Of a stretch of DNA of 64,000 nt, positions 24,673 to 35,000 are shown one piece after another. Position 1 is the first letter of the stretch. Every line of letters starts with the position of its first letter. The DNA lies in NCBI RefSeq assembly GCF_000468015.1, contig NZ_KI260355.1, forward strand, positions 16,688 through 80,687, given 5' to 3'. Below the pieces are notes generated by a model. That model ran no database searches. It saw only the letters and a program-made list of their open reading frames with translations, and was not told the origin of the DNA. Source of the stretch: Ruminococcus callidus ATCC 27760. GTDB lineage: Bacteria > Bacillota > Clostridia > Oscillospirales > Ruminococcaceae. A program made the translations under genes and the position numbers.

Positions 24673-25041
24673 CTAACTTGCGCTTATTGAACAAGTCACC
24701 GCACACATATTGTGAATCAACATGCCCCTTTTGACGTTTTCAGCAATTGTCCAGATCACCTCAGAATTGGAAGGCCGACCGAAGGAATGTGGAAAGAAGT
24801 GATTCAATTTGTTTTTGTCATAGGTGATTTCAATGGCATAACGTATGGTGTGTTCGATGCTGGCAACACTTTTGTTGTGCTTTTCTGCTATGGTTTGATA
24901 CATCTGCATTACAAAAATGCTTGAATCTTGAAGTGCCAAAATGGCAGCTTCTTCGATGTAGTGACTGCCTTTTAGGTGCATGGAGATTCCGAAGTCTTGG
25001 GTTATGATTTTTGTGATTAGTTGTTTTTCAACTTCTTTCAT
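24673..25041 (-). CDS. Stand-alone Spo0A C-terminal DNA-binding domain protein
   Basis: 122 residues from ATG 25041 after GAGGAGTTGAAGTAC (a TTG at 25050 is upstream). ITKIITQDFGISMHLKGSHYIEEAAILAL, YQTIAEKHNKSVASIEHTIRYAIEITYDKN and FGRPSNSEVIWTIAENVK align with the Spo0A effector domain, without a receiver domain. It may bind 0A-box-like sites and tie ICE activity to host sporulation or stationary phase, or block host Spo0A sites. That role is inferred. Confidence 0.85.
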   Translation of the reverse strand: MKEVEKQLITKIITQDFGISMHLKGSHYIEEAAILALQDSSIFVMQMYQTIAEKHNKSVASIEHTIRYAIEITYDKNKLNHFFPHSFGRPSNSEVIWTIAENVKRGMLIHNMCAVTCSISAS

Positions 25042-25109
25042 GTACTTCAACTCCTCTCTTAGAGTCTTTTATTCTTTGGTGCATTGGGGTTTCAGATAGT
25101 CAACGCCAA

Positions 25110-25205
25110 CAACTTAAGGATATGTTGGCATTGTTCAGAAAGTTCGCAATGTCTGTTGTTACAGTTTCATTGACGGAAATATATGCAGTAAGATCGGGGG
25201 GCAAT
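25110..25205 (-). pseudogene. Remnant of an XRE-type gene at the edge of the RHS region
   Basis: On the minus strand the piece reads PDLTAYISVNETV, matching SPDLAVYVSSSETV of the XRE regulator at 24238. Only the tail survives. It marks an old recombination point where the toxin cassettes begin. Confidence 0.45.
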
Positions 25206-25212
25206 TTGTATT

Positions 25213-25710
25213 TTAAAATTGTACATTTAATCTAGATGGGATATCAGTGAGTAATACAATCCTATAAACTGACTCATCGTTATTCTTCAAAAAAACATAG
25301 ATTCTTATTTCGTATTCTATTCCTTGATATTGACTAAAAACAAAATTAACATAAGTGATTTCTTCACTATTTAAATTAAATTTTAAAAGATAATCTTTAA
25401 TTTCTTCTTTGTATTTATTATCTTTATCATATGAAGGAAGTGGATTATAGTCAATTTTATACTGATAGTAATCTCTATTTTGAAATTCTGAATCAGTTAT
25501 TTCATAGAATAAAACGAGCCTTGTTTCTACAACGTAATCTTCCACAAAATTACCTTTTAATTCTACTTCATTACTACACAAATTTATTGGCAAAATTTCT
25601 TCAAGTTGACTCATGGAGTAAATATCCCTAGTACAACTTTTAATGCTAACCATTATAATAATAAAAATGATAGTCAAAGAAAAAACCGTACGCTTTATAA
25701 CCTTACGCAT
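25213..25710 (-). CDS. Membrane-anchored candidate immunity protein for tip 3
   Basis: 165 residues from ATG 25710 (AGGTG upstream; GTG 25719 also in frame). A basic start and hydrophobic segment (TVFSLTIIFIIIMVSIKSC) suggest a membrane anchor or lipoprotein with Cys. The rest is beta-rich and unrecognised. It lies right after the tip-3 toxin stop, the usual place of the immunity gene in polymorphic toxin loci. The predicted location outside the membrane suggests that the toxin acts in or enters through the envelope. Confidence 0.65.
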   Translation of the reverse strand: MRKVIKRTVFSLTIIFIIIMVSIKSCTRDIYSMSQLEEILPINLCSNEVELKGNFVEDYVVETRLVLFYEITDSEFQNRDYYQYKIDYNPLPSYDKDNKYKEEIKDYLLKFNLNSEEITYVNFVFSQYQGIEYEIRIYVFLKNNDESVYRIVLLTDIPSRLNVQF

Positions 25711-25727
25711 TCTAATCACCTATAATA

Positions 25728-26810
25728 TTACGGCATTGTTGTTCGACTTCGCCAATTGTCATAATACTCATTTCCCGTTGATGCGTGACTAAATGTTTTA
25801 TGGTTCTCCGATTTCTCATATTCCTTCTTTGTTTGACTGATCATATTTACTATTGAAGGAAAAACATGTCCCAATGATTTAGTTTGTGTTGCTTTATCAT
25901 GTTCAGTATACAACACAAATCCTTGAGAAACTCTATAGTTACCTAAATTACCATTTTTTATAAACCTAAATATATTATCGCCAGGAACAGAATGAACGAC
26001 TGTTGTTCCACCTATAGGTTCACGATAATGTTTTCCATCGCAAGCTACCAGTGCATTAATACTTGAGTGATCAAAAAGTTGAGATGCTACATTATTTTCA
26101 ACATCTTGATGTCCTGATTGGCAAGACAAAAGATAAAGATAACCTATTTCTTTTGAATCCATTTCATCCAACTTCATATTTGCAACGCCATCTTCATTTC
26201 CATGTAAATTGATTATTACACTATCAGAGTATGTCATATCTATACTATTCCAAGCACTAGAAAAATCTAAATCGGAGTTTACATAAATACCTTGAACATC
26301 TTCTCCATATATTCGCCTTATTTGAGTACTATTGATTTCATATGCAGTTTTCTGATCTTTACCGTAAAAATAATAGTATGTTTTCCCGCTTGGATCAATA
26401 TAGAAAATCGGATTATTTGCGCAATAAGTGTAGCGATTTAGACTAAGTGGATCAGTATTCTCGCCAGCATAAGAGTCGCGACTAATAAATCTACCAATCG
26501 TCGGGTTATAATACCGTGCCCGCAGGTAAATCGTACCCGTTTCCGCATCATAGTACTCACCGCAGTAACGGAACGCATTGCTGTCCGAATCATCAATGTT
26601 CTGTTCGACACCAAACGCATCATACTTGTACGACTTTGTAATCGCACCCTGAGCATCTGTCAGATTAACAATATCCCCATGCGCATTCTGCGTATAATAC
26701 TGATAATCCGTCTTGACATTACCGCTCTGCTTGCTGAACTTCGCCAGCAGATTTGTTCCACGAACATAGACCTCGGCATTGTACCAGTCACTTTCGTCCA
26801 TGTCTGCCAC
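25728..26810 (-). CDS. Displaced RHS tip 3: RHS core fragment with caspase-like (clan CD) domain
   Basis: 360 residues; the open frame runs back to about 26858, where RHS homology stops (NHIWDANKQIVADMDESD). The first 140 residues are RHS core (YDAFGVEQN, GTIYLRARYYNPTIGRFISRD, NNPIFYIDPSG). The tip has VIINLHGNEDG and LYLLSCQSGHQD, spaced like the His-Cys dyad of clan CD peptidases (caspase/CHAT/gingipain type). It has no signal peptide or obvious ribosome site, so it is probably silent until recombined onto the full-length gene. The downstream gene is the candidate immunity gene. Confidence 0.75.
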   Translation of the reverse strand: MADMDESDWYNAEVYVRGTNLLAKFSKQSGNVKTDYQYYTQNAHGDIVNLTDAQGAITKSYKYDAFGVEQNIDDSDSNAFRYCGEYYDAETGTIYLRARYYNPTIGRFISRDSYAGENTDPLSLNRYTYCANNPIFYIDPSGKTYYYFYGKDQKTAYEINSTQIRRIYGEDVQGIYVNSDLDFSSAWNSIDMTYSDSVIINLHGNEDGVANMKLDEMDSKEIGYLYLLSCQSGHQDVENNVASQLFDHSSINALVACDGKHYREPIGGTTVVHSVPGDNIFRFIKNGNLGNYRVSQGFVLYTEHDKATQTKSLGHVFPSIVNMISQTKKEYEKSENHKTFSHASTGNEYYDNWRSRTTMP

Positions 26811-26907
26811 AATCTGCTTGTTTGCATCCCAAATGTGGTTGGTCGTTTTGCCGTTTACTTAATGTAAATAGTTAATCATGGCTCAAAAGTTAAAACTCAA
26901 ACACTTT

Positions 26908-27321
26908 TCAAATCAAGAAATCATCAAATTCAAAGATTTTACAAATCACTTTTAATTTATCTCCAGAATTGAGCCAAATTTCCACTCCTATAAATTCCAA
27001 TAAATTCATTGGACTCCTGTCGATGCTGTTTGATTTTGCATATTCAACTTGTTCAAGTCTTAAAAGTTTATCATAAATATTTGTCGTATCCATTAAATTA
27101 CAACAAATTATATGATGACCACTTCCCCAAAACTTGCAGCAAGTCATTTCATAATACAACACGTCCTGAAAACTTAAAGAAGATGGGACTGTCTCCGCAC
27201 TCTTTTTTTTTATTTCTAACTCTATATATTTTTTTTCGTAATCGTGCTTTATCCCTTTAAATTCAAAATCATGTAAACTAATGTGGTTTATTAAATACGA
27301 ATTTCTATAATCAACTATCAA
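26908..27321 (-). CDS. Candidate immunity protein for tip 2
   Basis: 137 residues, soluble, rich in beta strands and Cys/His (YYEMTCCKFWGSGHHIICC). AGGAGGTTATGTTGATTT-type sequence precedes the start. It is not recognised. It follows the tip-2 toxin by under 50 bases, as an immunity gene would. Upstream 27322-27369 holds no gene. Confidence 0.6.
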   Translation of the reverse strand: MIVDYRNSYLINHISLHDFEFKGIKHDYEKKYIELEIKKKSAETVPSSLSFQDVLYYEMTCCKFWGSGHHIICCNLMDTTNIYDKLLRLEQVEYAKSNSIDRSPMNLLEFIGVEIWLNSGDKLKVICKIFEFDDFLI

Positions 27322-27369
27322 ATCAACATAACCTCCTTTTTGTCAGCTCATGAAAATTATTATAAAAAA

Positions 27370-28743
27370 TTAATATCCTCTGTACATTGATGCCCATGGT
27401 TCTGGCATCACCATGCCTGCCTTAAAATGTGATTCTTCACTTTCATCATGTTTGTTATTCCATTCTGGCATCATGCAATGATAATGCGATCCATTTTTAT
27501 AGTCCTCATCCCATTCAAATATTGCTGTTTGTTTACAATATCCCCATTTATAAATCATCCCATTCGGTGTTGGATACGGATATTTTTGCATTCCAACCGG
27601 ATTAAAATCATCAGGATTTTCTGGAAAAATAACAGGGTCATACTTTTTCTTATTTGATGTTATTGTGATATCTTTTTCTTTAACATTTTCCTTTGCCTTT
27701 TCAAAAGAATCAGACCACTTGGAAAGATAGGGGTTGGCTGTTGAATCATAAGCTGTAGAAAATTTTGACTTAGTGTTTGATGTTTTCCCATCCATTTCAG
27801 GAATTTGCGTTGCTGATTTTATAGTATTTAAGCTATTAAACAAATTTGATTTAATTGAATTTGATGCATCAGTCAGCGATTGACGTGTCTGAGGATTGCT
27901 TACAACCTGAGCACTAATTGTTAATGCACATATAGAAATAGCGCCTAAGAGAAGATATCCAAAATAAGGAATTGCAGGATTATGTCCACTTGAGTCCATA
28001 TACAAAATGGGATTATTTTCACAGTATGTATACAAATTTAAACTCAGCGGCTCTTTGATTTTACCAGCATAACTATCTCGTGAAATAAACCTACCCATAC
28101 TCGGATCATAATACCGTGCACGTAGATAAATCGTACCCGTTTCTGCATCAAAATATTCACCGCAGTACCGGAACGCATTATCATCCGCATCATCGACATT
28201 CTGCTCGACACCAAACGCATCGTATTTGTACGACTTCGTAATTGCACCTGTGGAATCCGTCAGATTAACAACATCGCCGTGAGCATTCTGCGTATAATAC
28301 TGATAATCCGTCTTGACATTACCACTCTGCTTGCTGAATTTCGCTAGCAGGTTTGTACCACGAACATAAACCTCAGCACTGTACCAGTCGCTGTCATCCA
28401 TGTCCACAACAATCTGCTTGTTGCCGTCCCAGATATGATTGATTGTCTTGCCGTCGACTGTCTTACTCGTCCGCAGTCCATCTGCGTTATATTTATAACT
28501 CGCTGTTGTCTCTCCATCGGTAAATCCGATCAGCTGATTCAAACCGTCATAAGTATTTATCTCTGTCTTACTCTCTGCGGTTTTTGTGATCTGATTTCCG
28601 TTGGCATCATAGGCATACTCATTGTTTTCAACACCAGTATCTTCATAAAAAACATTTGCCAAATCCAATGAGCTACTAGCTAAATCATTTGCAGTTGCAG
28701 CATCGAAATCATTTTCAAATATTTTAGTTTCTTTCCGAAGCAA
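27370..28743 (-). CDS. Displaced RHS tip 2: RHS core fragment with unknown toxin domain
   Basis: 457 residues (apparent start TTG). The N-terminal 245 residues copy the end of the giant RHS protein (TAESKTEINTYDGLNQLIGF..., RARYYDPSMGRFISRD, NNPILYMDSSGHNP); 235 bp are identical. The tip has one hydrophobic segment (YLLLGAISICALTISAQVV), a linker, and a compact C-terminal domain with NPDDFNPVGM, FEWDEDYKNGSHYHCMMPEW and MPEPWASMYRGY. The conserved His/Asp/Trp pattern suggests a nuclease-like toxin but I cannot name the family. It is probably an orphan cassette used by recombination. Confidence 0.75.
   Translation of the reverse strand: MLRKETKIFENDFDAATANDLASSSLDLANVFYEDTGVENNEYAYDANGNQITKTAESKTEINTYDGLNQLIGFTDGETTASYKYNADGLRTSKTVDGKTINHIWDGNKQIVVDMDDSDWYSAEVYVRGTNLLAKFSKQSGNVKTDYQYYTQNAHGDVVNLTDSTGAITKSYKYDAFGVEQNVDDADDNAFRYCGEYFDAETGTIYLRARYYDPSMGRFISRDSYAGKIKEPLSLNLYTYCENNPILYMDSSGHNPAIPYFGYLLLGAISICALTISAQVVSNPQTRQSLTDASNSIKSNLFNSLNTIKSATQIPEMDGKTSNTKSKFSTAYDSTANPYLSKWSDSFEKAKENVKEKDITITSNKKKYDPVIFPENPDDFNPVGMQKYPYPTPNGMIYKWGYCKQTAIFEWDEDYKNGSHYHCMMPEWNNKHDESEESHFKAGMVMPEPWASMYRGY
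28379..28613. repeat. 235-bp repeat, copy in tip 2
   Basis: Base-for-base identical to 30085-30319 in the full-length RHS gene, with lower similarity on either side. It offers a homologous recombination track for changing tips. Confidence 0.9.
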
Positions 28744-28785
28744 GTCTGTATATCATTTACTGTTTTTAATGCTATTTCTATGATT

Positions 28786-29082
28786 TTACAACATTTTATT
28801 AAAACGGTAAATCAAAATAAGGTCACATATCAATGGGAGCAAGTACATGTAAATCAATCCACTGCAAATCATTTTGATATTTTCAGTAGTAACATTCTCA
28901 AATAATGATCCAATAAAAACGATTCCTATAGCAGGGCACATAAAGCTTTTAATAACCATTATTATTTTCTTCTTGTAGTCAATTTCGGAAAAAGTGATTT
29001 TGAAAATCAAAACAATCATTAAAATTAAATTTACTACCGGAACAAATGCCATTTTTGTCTTTTTCAACACAAATATCACCAT
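28786..29082 (-). CDS. Candidate membrane immunity protein for tip 1
   Basis: 98 residues with about three membrane segments (VPVVNLILMIVLIF, MCPAIGIVFIGSLF, LPLICDLILIY). Its ATG lies in the last codons of the giant RHS gene (7-base overlap), which couples their translation. A membrane immunity protein fits a toxin tip that inserts in or damages membranes. Confidence 0.65.
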   Translation of the reverse strand: MVIFVLKKTKMAFVPVVNLILMIVLIFKITFSEIDYKKKIIMVIKSFMCPAIGIVFIGSLFENVTTENIKMICSGLIYMYLLPLICDLILIYRFNKML

Positions 29083-32000
29083 CTCAATTCAAGATTTACT
29101 CCAAACACATCAGCAACACCAACTTTAACGCCCTTTTTACTTGCAGTTAATGTTGCCCCTGCAGCCATCCAATTTAAACCTAATGTAATGTCTAGATCAC
29201 CTAGTTTCAATGTCGCAGAAGGAGACCAAAAAGATACCATTGCTGAAGCTTCAATTCCATCTGTTGACACACCAGCAGCAGCTTCTGCTGTCCCCATATC
29301 AAATAAGGAAAGTTCAAAGTGCTCCCATTCCCAACCACCTGTCATTGCTGAAAAGCTATGTTTACCAGCACTTAGCCCCCAACTATTAGAATCTGGAGAA
29401 TATCCTAACACTGGACTGCTTTCCTGCTCATAAGCAAATACTTGACTATGAAAAGGACCGTCATATATTTTTCCCCTTTGATCATCATACAATGAATATG
29501 TTCCATCATCATTATAATAATCTTTAAGAGCAGGATAAGGGCCGTATTGATCAGGATATTCCATGTAGACATCCTGTGGCATTGCTTCTATACTTGTTGG
29601 AGGTAGATATTCTGCTGGATTAGAAACATCATAATTATATATGTTATAAGACGAGTTCCATTCTTGTGCCCATTCCGGAATATATTTGTTTCCACTTGGA
29701 TCAATTAAAAAAATAGGATTATTACAACAGTATGTATAAAGATTCAAACTCAAAGGGTCTGTATTTTTACCTGTATAACTATCCCTTGAAATAAACCGTC
29801 CAATAGAAGCCTGATAGTATCTTGCTCTGAGGTAGATTGTTCCGGTTTCTGTATCGAAATACTCACCGCAGAATCGGAATACATTTACATCTCCTGTGTC
29901 CGGATTTATCTCCACGCCAAACGCATCATACGTATACGACTTCGCAACCGCACCAGTTTCATCGGTCAGGTTCACAATATCGCCATGGGCATTCTGCGTA
30001 TAGTACTGATAATCCGTCTTGACATTGCCGCTCTGCTTGCTGAATTTCGCCAGCAGATTTGTACCACGAACATAAACCTCAGCGCTGTACCAGTCGCTGT
30101 CATCCATGTCCACAACAATCTGCTTGTTGCCGTCCCAGATATGATTGATTGTCTTGCCGTCGACTGTCTTACTCGTCCGCAGTCCATCTGCGTTATATTT
30201 ATAACTCGCTGTTGTCTCTCCATCGGTAAATCCGATCAGCTGATTCAAACCGTCATAAGTATTTATCTCTGTCTTACTCTCTGCGGTTTTTGTGATCTGA
30301 TTTCCGTTGGCATCATAGGAATATACCGTTTCTTTTGTACCGGTGTCTGCGGTAGAGTTGGTAATCAGCTCTGTGGGGCTGGCTGCCAGTCCATTGGCAG
30401 TTGTAGCACTGGAAGTTTCCTCGACTGTCTTGGTTTCCTTTTGCAGCAAGGCGGTATAATTACCGTTTGCATCATTGTAATCATAAACAGTCTCATATTC
30501 TTCCGTACCAGTAGCCGTCATCTTGGAACGGTTGCCGTAGTCATCATACTCATACGCATAGGTGTCCATTGTTGTGCCATTGGAAACTGATTCTTCCGTC
30601 AGCCGTTTCAACCCATCATACTCGTAGGATGTTGTCTCTATTATACCACTTTCATTGCGTACTTTGCAAGCATCTGAACCATCTAAATAGTACGAATATT
30701 CATAACTGGATATGTCGGAGTTTCCAGACTTGGTAACAAGTTTTGTCACCTTGTTGCATCCATTATAAGAATAGGTCGATACCACACCATTTGCAAGTGT
30801 TTCAGAAACCTTATTGCCATTTGCATCATAGGTATAAGTTGCAGTCAAATTACCGCTTTCCTTTACCTGAGCAATACGCATTTCAGCATCGTATTCATAT
30901 TGCGTGGAGGAATACATTGTTTGATGATTAATACCAACCAGCTGCTCCTTCGCATACTGAGATACACCCTCGTAGAAATAGCCCTTAAAAGATTTTGGGC
31001 TAAGTTCCTGATAAACACGTCCCAAGGAATCGTACTGATAACTTGTCTGTACACCATTGGCAGTTTTACTCCGCACTCTTCCCATATTGTCGTAAACATA
31101 AGATTTCGATACATTTTTGGAAGTATCACTGCAAACAGTATTTGCTGTCAACACACGATTCAGAGCGTCATAGGTGTTGGTCGTCACATTGCCGTTGGCA
31201 TCAGTTGATGTCAGCACATTGCCATTCAGATCATAGGTTGTTGCACCAGAGTTATAGCCTGTGCTGTCAGTCGTTCTTACCAAATGTCCCCACGCATCAT
31301 ATTCATAATTCGTGGTCATGTAGTCAGAATCATTTGCACTGTTCAGACCGGTTTCCATCTTGGTTTGAATACCGCCATTGTTGTAGAAATACTTGGTGAT
31401 ATTCTTTTCAGAAGATCCTGTTCCGCTGAGTGTTACCTGTGTCAGCAACCCCTGTGCATTGTACTGATTTTCAGTTACACTATACTTTACTGTATCCGAA
31501 TCCTGCTTTTGAACAGTTTGCTTTGCCAGCGTTACATTGCCATTCTTGTCATACTGATTTTCCGTTACAGAGTAGTTGACAGAACCATCTGATTTAGTGT
31601 TGAACGGTGTGTAAGTCTTAGTAACCTTGTTCAGATAACCGTATTCATATTTCGTGATGTTGCCCAATGCATCTGTCTGACGAGCAAGCTGCCCGTTGGC
31701 ATAGTATGCACTAGTCCGCTTAGTTTCACCATTTGTTTTTTCGTAAATTGTATGTTCCTTGATATCGGTCAGCGTTTCGGAAATAACCTGTTTGTCCTCG
31801 GTAATGTAGGTTGTTTTGGTTGTTTTCAGTCCCTTACAGGAGTGAGAAGCTGATGTATCAAGAGCCGTATAAATGTCGAAATTGTACCCTGCAAATTCAT
31901 AGGATGTTGCAGTAAGAATCTGCTTGATTCCGTTTTCGCCTGCTTGGAAATAGGTTGCCTTTTCTCTTTGAAGACCATCATACGCCGTCAGATTCATTGT

Positions 32001-35000
32001 GCCGTCTGGATTGGTTTTCTTGATTACCTGTCCATACGCATCATACACATAAGAGGTAACATTACCTTCTGCATTTGTTTCTGATTTTTTGTTTCCGTCC
32101 GGATAATAAGTTGTCAAGCTGCCGTGGCTCTTATCCGCAGAATAATTCGGTGTATACTCCGCAGTTTTGCGGCTCAGCAAATCATATTCTGCAACGGTAG
32201 TCGCCGGTGTGCTTCCCGTTCCGTAATCTCTAGTAACTGTAACATTGTTGAACTTATCGTACTCATATTCCTTTACAGAATAAAGATTTTTGGAAATGTC
32301 AAAACTGGTGGTTTCCTTTGACACTTGAAGTTGTGCATTATACTCATAAGAAACTGTATTTACAACAGTATTTCCATCCTTCAGTGTCTTGGATTTTACC
32401 AGTCCTTTTCCAACGCCATCCTTGTAGTAATCATACTCAGTTACATTACCTTCGGGGTCGGTTGTAGCACGAATCAACCCTGCAATTCCACTCACATAAC
32501 TATCAGCATAATATTCATGACTCGTGATTGCATAACTTGCCTCATTCGCTGCAAGATACTTCACTGGATCAAAATTGTCTGCTGTAACTGTATTGATATC
32601 AGTTTGAGATAATGGATGCAGACTGGTTGCTTCTTTCAAAAGCCGAGTTCCATTCGAATCATATGCTTTGATAGTTGCATTCCCAGATTCGTCAACTTCT
32701 GCAATAACACTGTTTTTATCATTGTAATTGGCAAGTGTGTATGTGCCATCTGCATTGGTGGTCTTGATGACATTGCCATTCGCATCACGGTCGTACTTTG
32801 TCGTATTACCCATGATGTCAACGCTTTCAGACATTTCGTCATACTTGTTTTCGTCATCAATCATGTTATAGGTGATTTTATCTACGTCGTATGTTTGACC
32901 ATCAGTTTCAACAGTATTTGTCTTGACGGCATATTTTTCATCATAATCATATGTAAAAGTCTTGATAAGCGTATCGCCATCATACTCTTTCAGTCCTGTT
33001 TGTTTCTGTACTTTATCATAGGTATACACCTGTTTCAGACCAGATGCATTGGTCAGCCAGTTCACAGAACCATTCTCGTTGTACACGATCTGGTCTGTCA
33101 TTTCATCGTAGCAGTTGGTGATTTTGCAAAGTCTGCCGTTCCCATCATACTCATATGTTTCAGTACCGCCAGAAACGCTGGTTGCTGATACCAACTGGAA
33201 ATCATTGTTGTATTCGTAAGTGACAGTACGTTCTGCTGTGGTATCTTCTATTTTTGTAATGCGAGAATGTTCTTTATTGCCATTGTAAGTAATCGTGTAA
33301 GTTCTGCCTGTGGAATCCGTTACAATTCTCTGGTTGTTGGACATGGAAGAGATGGTCAGAATATTGCCCTCTGCATCCTTGACCCAATCCAGTTCGCCGT
33401 CTGCATTGAAGTGATACTGAGACTGAGCGGCATTTGTGATGGTGTATTCATTGCCGGACTTTGTCATGGTGCTGTGTGCATTCAGGCACTCAAATCCGCC
33501 GTTTCCATCATCCTTGAATGTGGTGTTAGATCCATCTGGAAGAACTACCTGATAGTAACCCTGTGCCGGAATTACGATCTTACTCACATCGATATTGAAA
33601 TCCCAGCCAATACCAAAGCTGCCTTCCTCATCACTCATGGAATTGTAAGTGCGGACAAAATCGGAAGTGACACCAGGAGAAGTTACGCTCAAATCTGTAA
33701 AAGATTTTGTGTAATTGCCAGTTGCAATATGGACACCATCGCCAATCTCCCAGCCCTTACGGTAGAGGGTGTAATCCGGAATATCATACGGGCGGAACCA
33801 TGGTCTGAACCAGTAGTTTTCTTCTGTGAAATCATTCAGGAAATAAATACCCTGGCAATAACCTTCTTCATCCACATAGCCAAAATTAAACGTGCGCTCT
33901 GTATTCAGCGAACCATCTTCATTGTTAATGTAGGTTTCACAGTTGTCCCAAAGAACAGTCTGTTTGCCGCCTGCATAACCAAAATAAATTGTCTGTGTAC
34001 CAGAAGAATAGATAGACTTATCGCCGGAAGCTTCGTTTACTTCCCATGTTGGTCCGAGGAACCAGATATTTCCGGCTGTCCATTTGCCTTCCATGTCAGT
34101 CAATGTGATGTATGTCCAGTTTCCACCGACCATCAAGGTATCATCGCTATTGGTCAACTCAATTGTATCATAGCAGTTTGCCTGACCAAAATCAAAGCAG
34201 TTGCCAATGGCAACCATACCGCCGTTCAGATTCATCAGCTGACCGGTATTACCACCCCAGCCATCCGGCGATGCGGTACGAAATACCAGATTATTCTCAA
34301 TCAGAAGTGCTCCTCCGTTAATATCCAATGTTGCGCCGTTTCCAGACCAGAATTGCGGCATATCGGTTGTGAAGGACATACAATCTGCAACATAAAGAGC
34401 GCAGCCGTTCAGGTCAAAATTGGTATCATGAAGATTGAAACTGTAGGGGAACATACCGTCTGACAGCATTGTCAGATTTCTCTTAAATGCATGATCCCAG
34501 TCCAAACTTCCGGTTTCTGGTTGAGCATCTGAAAACCAATTAATATCGAAATCGTCAATGATGCCACTGTTGTCCTTATCCATGTATTCATAGTAATTGC
34601 TGGAGCGATCTCTCAATTTAATTTGTTCATTTATTTTGTCAATGCCTTCATTGTAGTCCTCTGCATCTACCTTTCCATCATTTGTATAGTAATGGTTATA
34701 GACAAATGCAGGGGACTCGTAATCCCGTGCTGATTTAACAATGCTGGCAAAATCAGCCAGTTCCGCCTCTGTTGCACCTGTATCTTTCTGTTTTAACTGT
34801 AAGTCATAGTAGTTAATAACTCCGTTATTATCCAAGTCATATTGATATATATCCAACTGGTTCATATCATAGAACTCATTTTCATCGAGTTCTTCATACA
34901 ATCTATAAAAATAATCCCAATCGGCATCGCCTACAATCCCATCTCCATCATGATCCATACTTGGATTAAATCCAGGATCACCACGATAAGCGCCGTAGCA

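Noticed and set aside
29837..34463. Many long plus-strand open frames inside the giant RHS gene (up to 398 codons)
   Set aside because: They lie opposite the YD repeats, whose composition leaves the other strand open. They lack ribosome sites and recognisable domains.
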